Source: Dipteris shenzhenensis (taxonomy: Eukaryota; Polypodiophyta; Polypodiopsida; Gleicheniales). Taken from it: 64,000 nucleotides of DNA. A program made the position numbers and the translations under genes. The DNA is taken from the NCBI GenBank assembly GCA_047967505.1, contig CM106539.1; one strand, 5' to 3'. Shown in pieces: positions 62,190 to 64,000 of the stretch; the first letter of the stretch is position 1; each line of letters begins with the position of its first letter. The notes beneath the pieces were generated by a model. It had not been told where the DNA came from, searched no databases, and worked only from the letters and a program-made list of their open reading frames with translations.

Positions 62190-62880
62190 TGCATCATGAT
62201 CTTCTCTCTCCCCTACAAGCTATCCCTTATTAGACCCCCTCCCCTCCTCTTCCCCCCTTAGTTCTTTAACCCTTCTTTCCCCCCCTTAATTCTTTAAACC
62301 CCACCCTCCCAAACCCCACTTCTTTTCCTCCTTACCCTTTAAGCGCCTTTCTTTTAAAGGAAATCTTTCCTTTCTTCAATTTTCTAAATTTTCTCTTTAA
62401 TATTTTAAATTCAATCTTTTTTAAGAGCACTACTCCTTATTTCTCTTAGTCATATCTTGTTTTCTTCTCTTTAATTTCTCTTTCCATTTACCATTTTTTG
62501 ATTTTCTTAACTTAACTCTCCTTAATTTCTCTTTCTTTCCTTTTTAAAGGTAATTAATTATTCTTTTTCTCTCCCTCCATTTAATCTCTGTTCCTTTTTT
62601 CCTAATTATATACTTATATCCCTCTACTAAACACTCTTCTTGCTCTCTATCAAATTCCCCGTACCTTAATTTTATTCTTTGCATCCTTAACCAATTTAAT
62701 CATATTTAATTTCTTCGTCTTCTTAGCTTACCTTTATTTAGATTAATTTTTAAAAAACCTTTCCTAACCCATTCCTCTCTTTTAACCCCTTTTTTCCCCC
62801 CCATTATTTCTATTAATTTGTATTAAAAGTTCCCCCTTTTTTTCCACAAAGGTTCATTATTTTCTCTCTCTTTAACCTCT
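62190..62880 (+). repeat. 690-bp pyrimidine-rich tract
   Basis: The plus strand is dominated by C and T, with many uninterrupted runs ('cccctcccctcctcttcccc', 'ctctccctccatttaatctc') and short 'ttaattt' breaks. It is not a simple microsatellite. Confidence 0.85.
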
Positions 62881-64000
62881 AGACTGATTGTGCTACCCAA
62901 ACAATATTATATGTACATTAAGCTTGATAAGTGTATGGCCAAGCGTTGATTTTTATTGTGACTCTGATAACAAGGGAGGCGTGTTTATGACACTTGTCTT
63001 CCCAACTAAAGTTAAAACTGGTTCTCACTATTTTGCTTGTTGGATAGTGGCAGGTAGGCAGACTCCCCTCTTCAATAAAAGTGATGCTACCAACGACTTA
63101 TCAAAGCTCTACTACTCACATTTTCTCCTTTAGAAAAAATTGTTCATCCTTTAATGATGCTACTTCATTTTTTGTGGATGTTTATTTCAAAGTTTATCTA
63201 TCAAACATTTCTCATTCCTATTCTTAATTGTCTACTCTTCACTATGGAAAGGGGTGTTGTAAATGACTTCCACACACACACACACACAATCATAGACTCA
63301 ACATAATTGTAGGATAAATTTCTTGTAAAATATTTCAAGTCACGTACCTAGAGCTTGCGGATATAACATTAAATATCTTCAAGGATCACTTCCATAATCT
63401 TAGCATTAAAATTTAGTCACATTCCCAAAGATTAAGGATATAACATTAAAACTAATTTCACAACCCTAGCATCATTCAACCTACATATCAAGACAAATTT
63501 TAGTTATGATGAAAATTTTAAAAATGTCAAACAAGTGCCCATGCAAACAAAATAATGGTGCATGTGTTGGTGGAGAAGATGGAGAGAGTGAGAGAGGAGA
63601 GTGCACAAGATGATTAATTATATAGTATATGTATTACAAGGAAAATAGAATGTGTCTACATGTTCACCCCTTAGAGTCAGGGGTAGGGTAAGGGTTTGTC
63701 CAATGAAAATTATCTCTATGGTTCAATTCGTGCCATTTTGAACACCCCTCCTTAAGTTTCACTAGAAAGTATGGGTGATAGGGATGATCATCATGCATGC
63801 ACATATGGTGGCACATACATGTATATGTTGTATGCACGGGGTAGATGGTTACAAACAAAGAGAACTTTAGAAAGGATCTAAGCTCGAGTATGAGTAGATT
63901 TTAAACTTAGGTGGTTAACCACATTAGGATTAAGTATATATTGTATCATGTTAATATTTTTTGAAAGAAGAGAGAATGTGGTTTTGTATATAGTGTATCA
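62881..64000. other. Intergenic stretch with (AC)n microsatellite
   Basis: A (CA)n run lies at about 63271-63287. No coding sequence recognised. Confidence 0.5.

Overview
This is a repeat-dominated window from a streptophyte nuclear genome. Plant-type L1 LINEs, Ty3/gypsy (including a chromovirus) and Ty1/copia elements make up most of it, and no bacterial or organellar gene layout is visible. The one recognisable host gene is on the minus strand. Three short exons (56333-56432, 13754-13881, 13437-13541) join in phase with canonical GT-AG borders and encode about 111 residues of the N-terminal CS (p23-like) domain of the axonemal dynein assembly factor DNAAF4 (DYX1C1). DNAAF4 is needed for motile cilia, so the organism probably makes flagellated sperm: a charophyte, bryophyte, lycophyte, fern, cycad or Ginkgo rather than a flowering plant or conifer.

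Layout from left to right. Bases 1-13436 lie beyond exon 3, in the following intron or beyond. They hold a three-deep nest: a LINE with a coiled-coil ORF1 ('LINE-B') carries a chromovirus (520-6201), which itself carries a 5'-truncated plant L1 (2575-3667). A decayed L1 ('LINE-C', about 7427-10500) and a decayed gypsy element (about 11331-13075) follow. Bases 13437-13881 hold DNAAF4 exons 3 and 2. Bases 13882-56332 form a single 42.45-kb intron filled with transposons: a second LINE-B, a second LINE-C, a minus-strand copia element (22833-about 27390), a minus-strand gypsy gag-protease (27560-29290), a long minus-strand LINE-B (about 29957-44280) split by later insertions, a second copia 5' end (up to 46527), and two large L1 copies ('LINE-A', 37202-42635 and 46540-54128) with clear target-site duplications. 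Exon 1 is at 56333-56432. Upstream of the gene, 56433-64000 is mostly non-coding, with a worn copia gag (58560-59500) and a pyrimidine-rich tract (62190-62880).

The most unusual items are the giant transposon-filled DNAAF4 intron; a LINE family whose ORF1 looks like the animal L1 ORF1p (coiled coil plus RRM-like plus C-terminal domain) beside a zinc-knuckle plant L1; and an unrecognised intron-containing minus-strand gene (43218-42651, then 37201-37051) whose coding exon was interrupted by LINE-A and reads through in frame once the insertion and its duplication are removed. Every transposon coding region seen here is broken by stops, frameshifts or deletions. The names LINE-A, LINE-B and LINE-C are local labels used only in this annotation.
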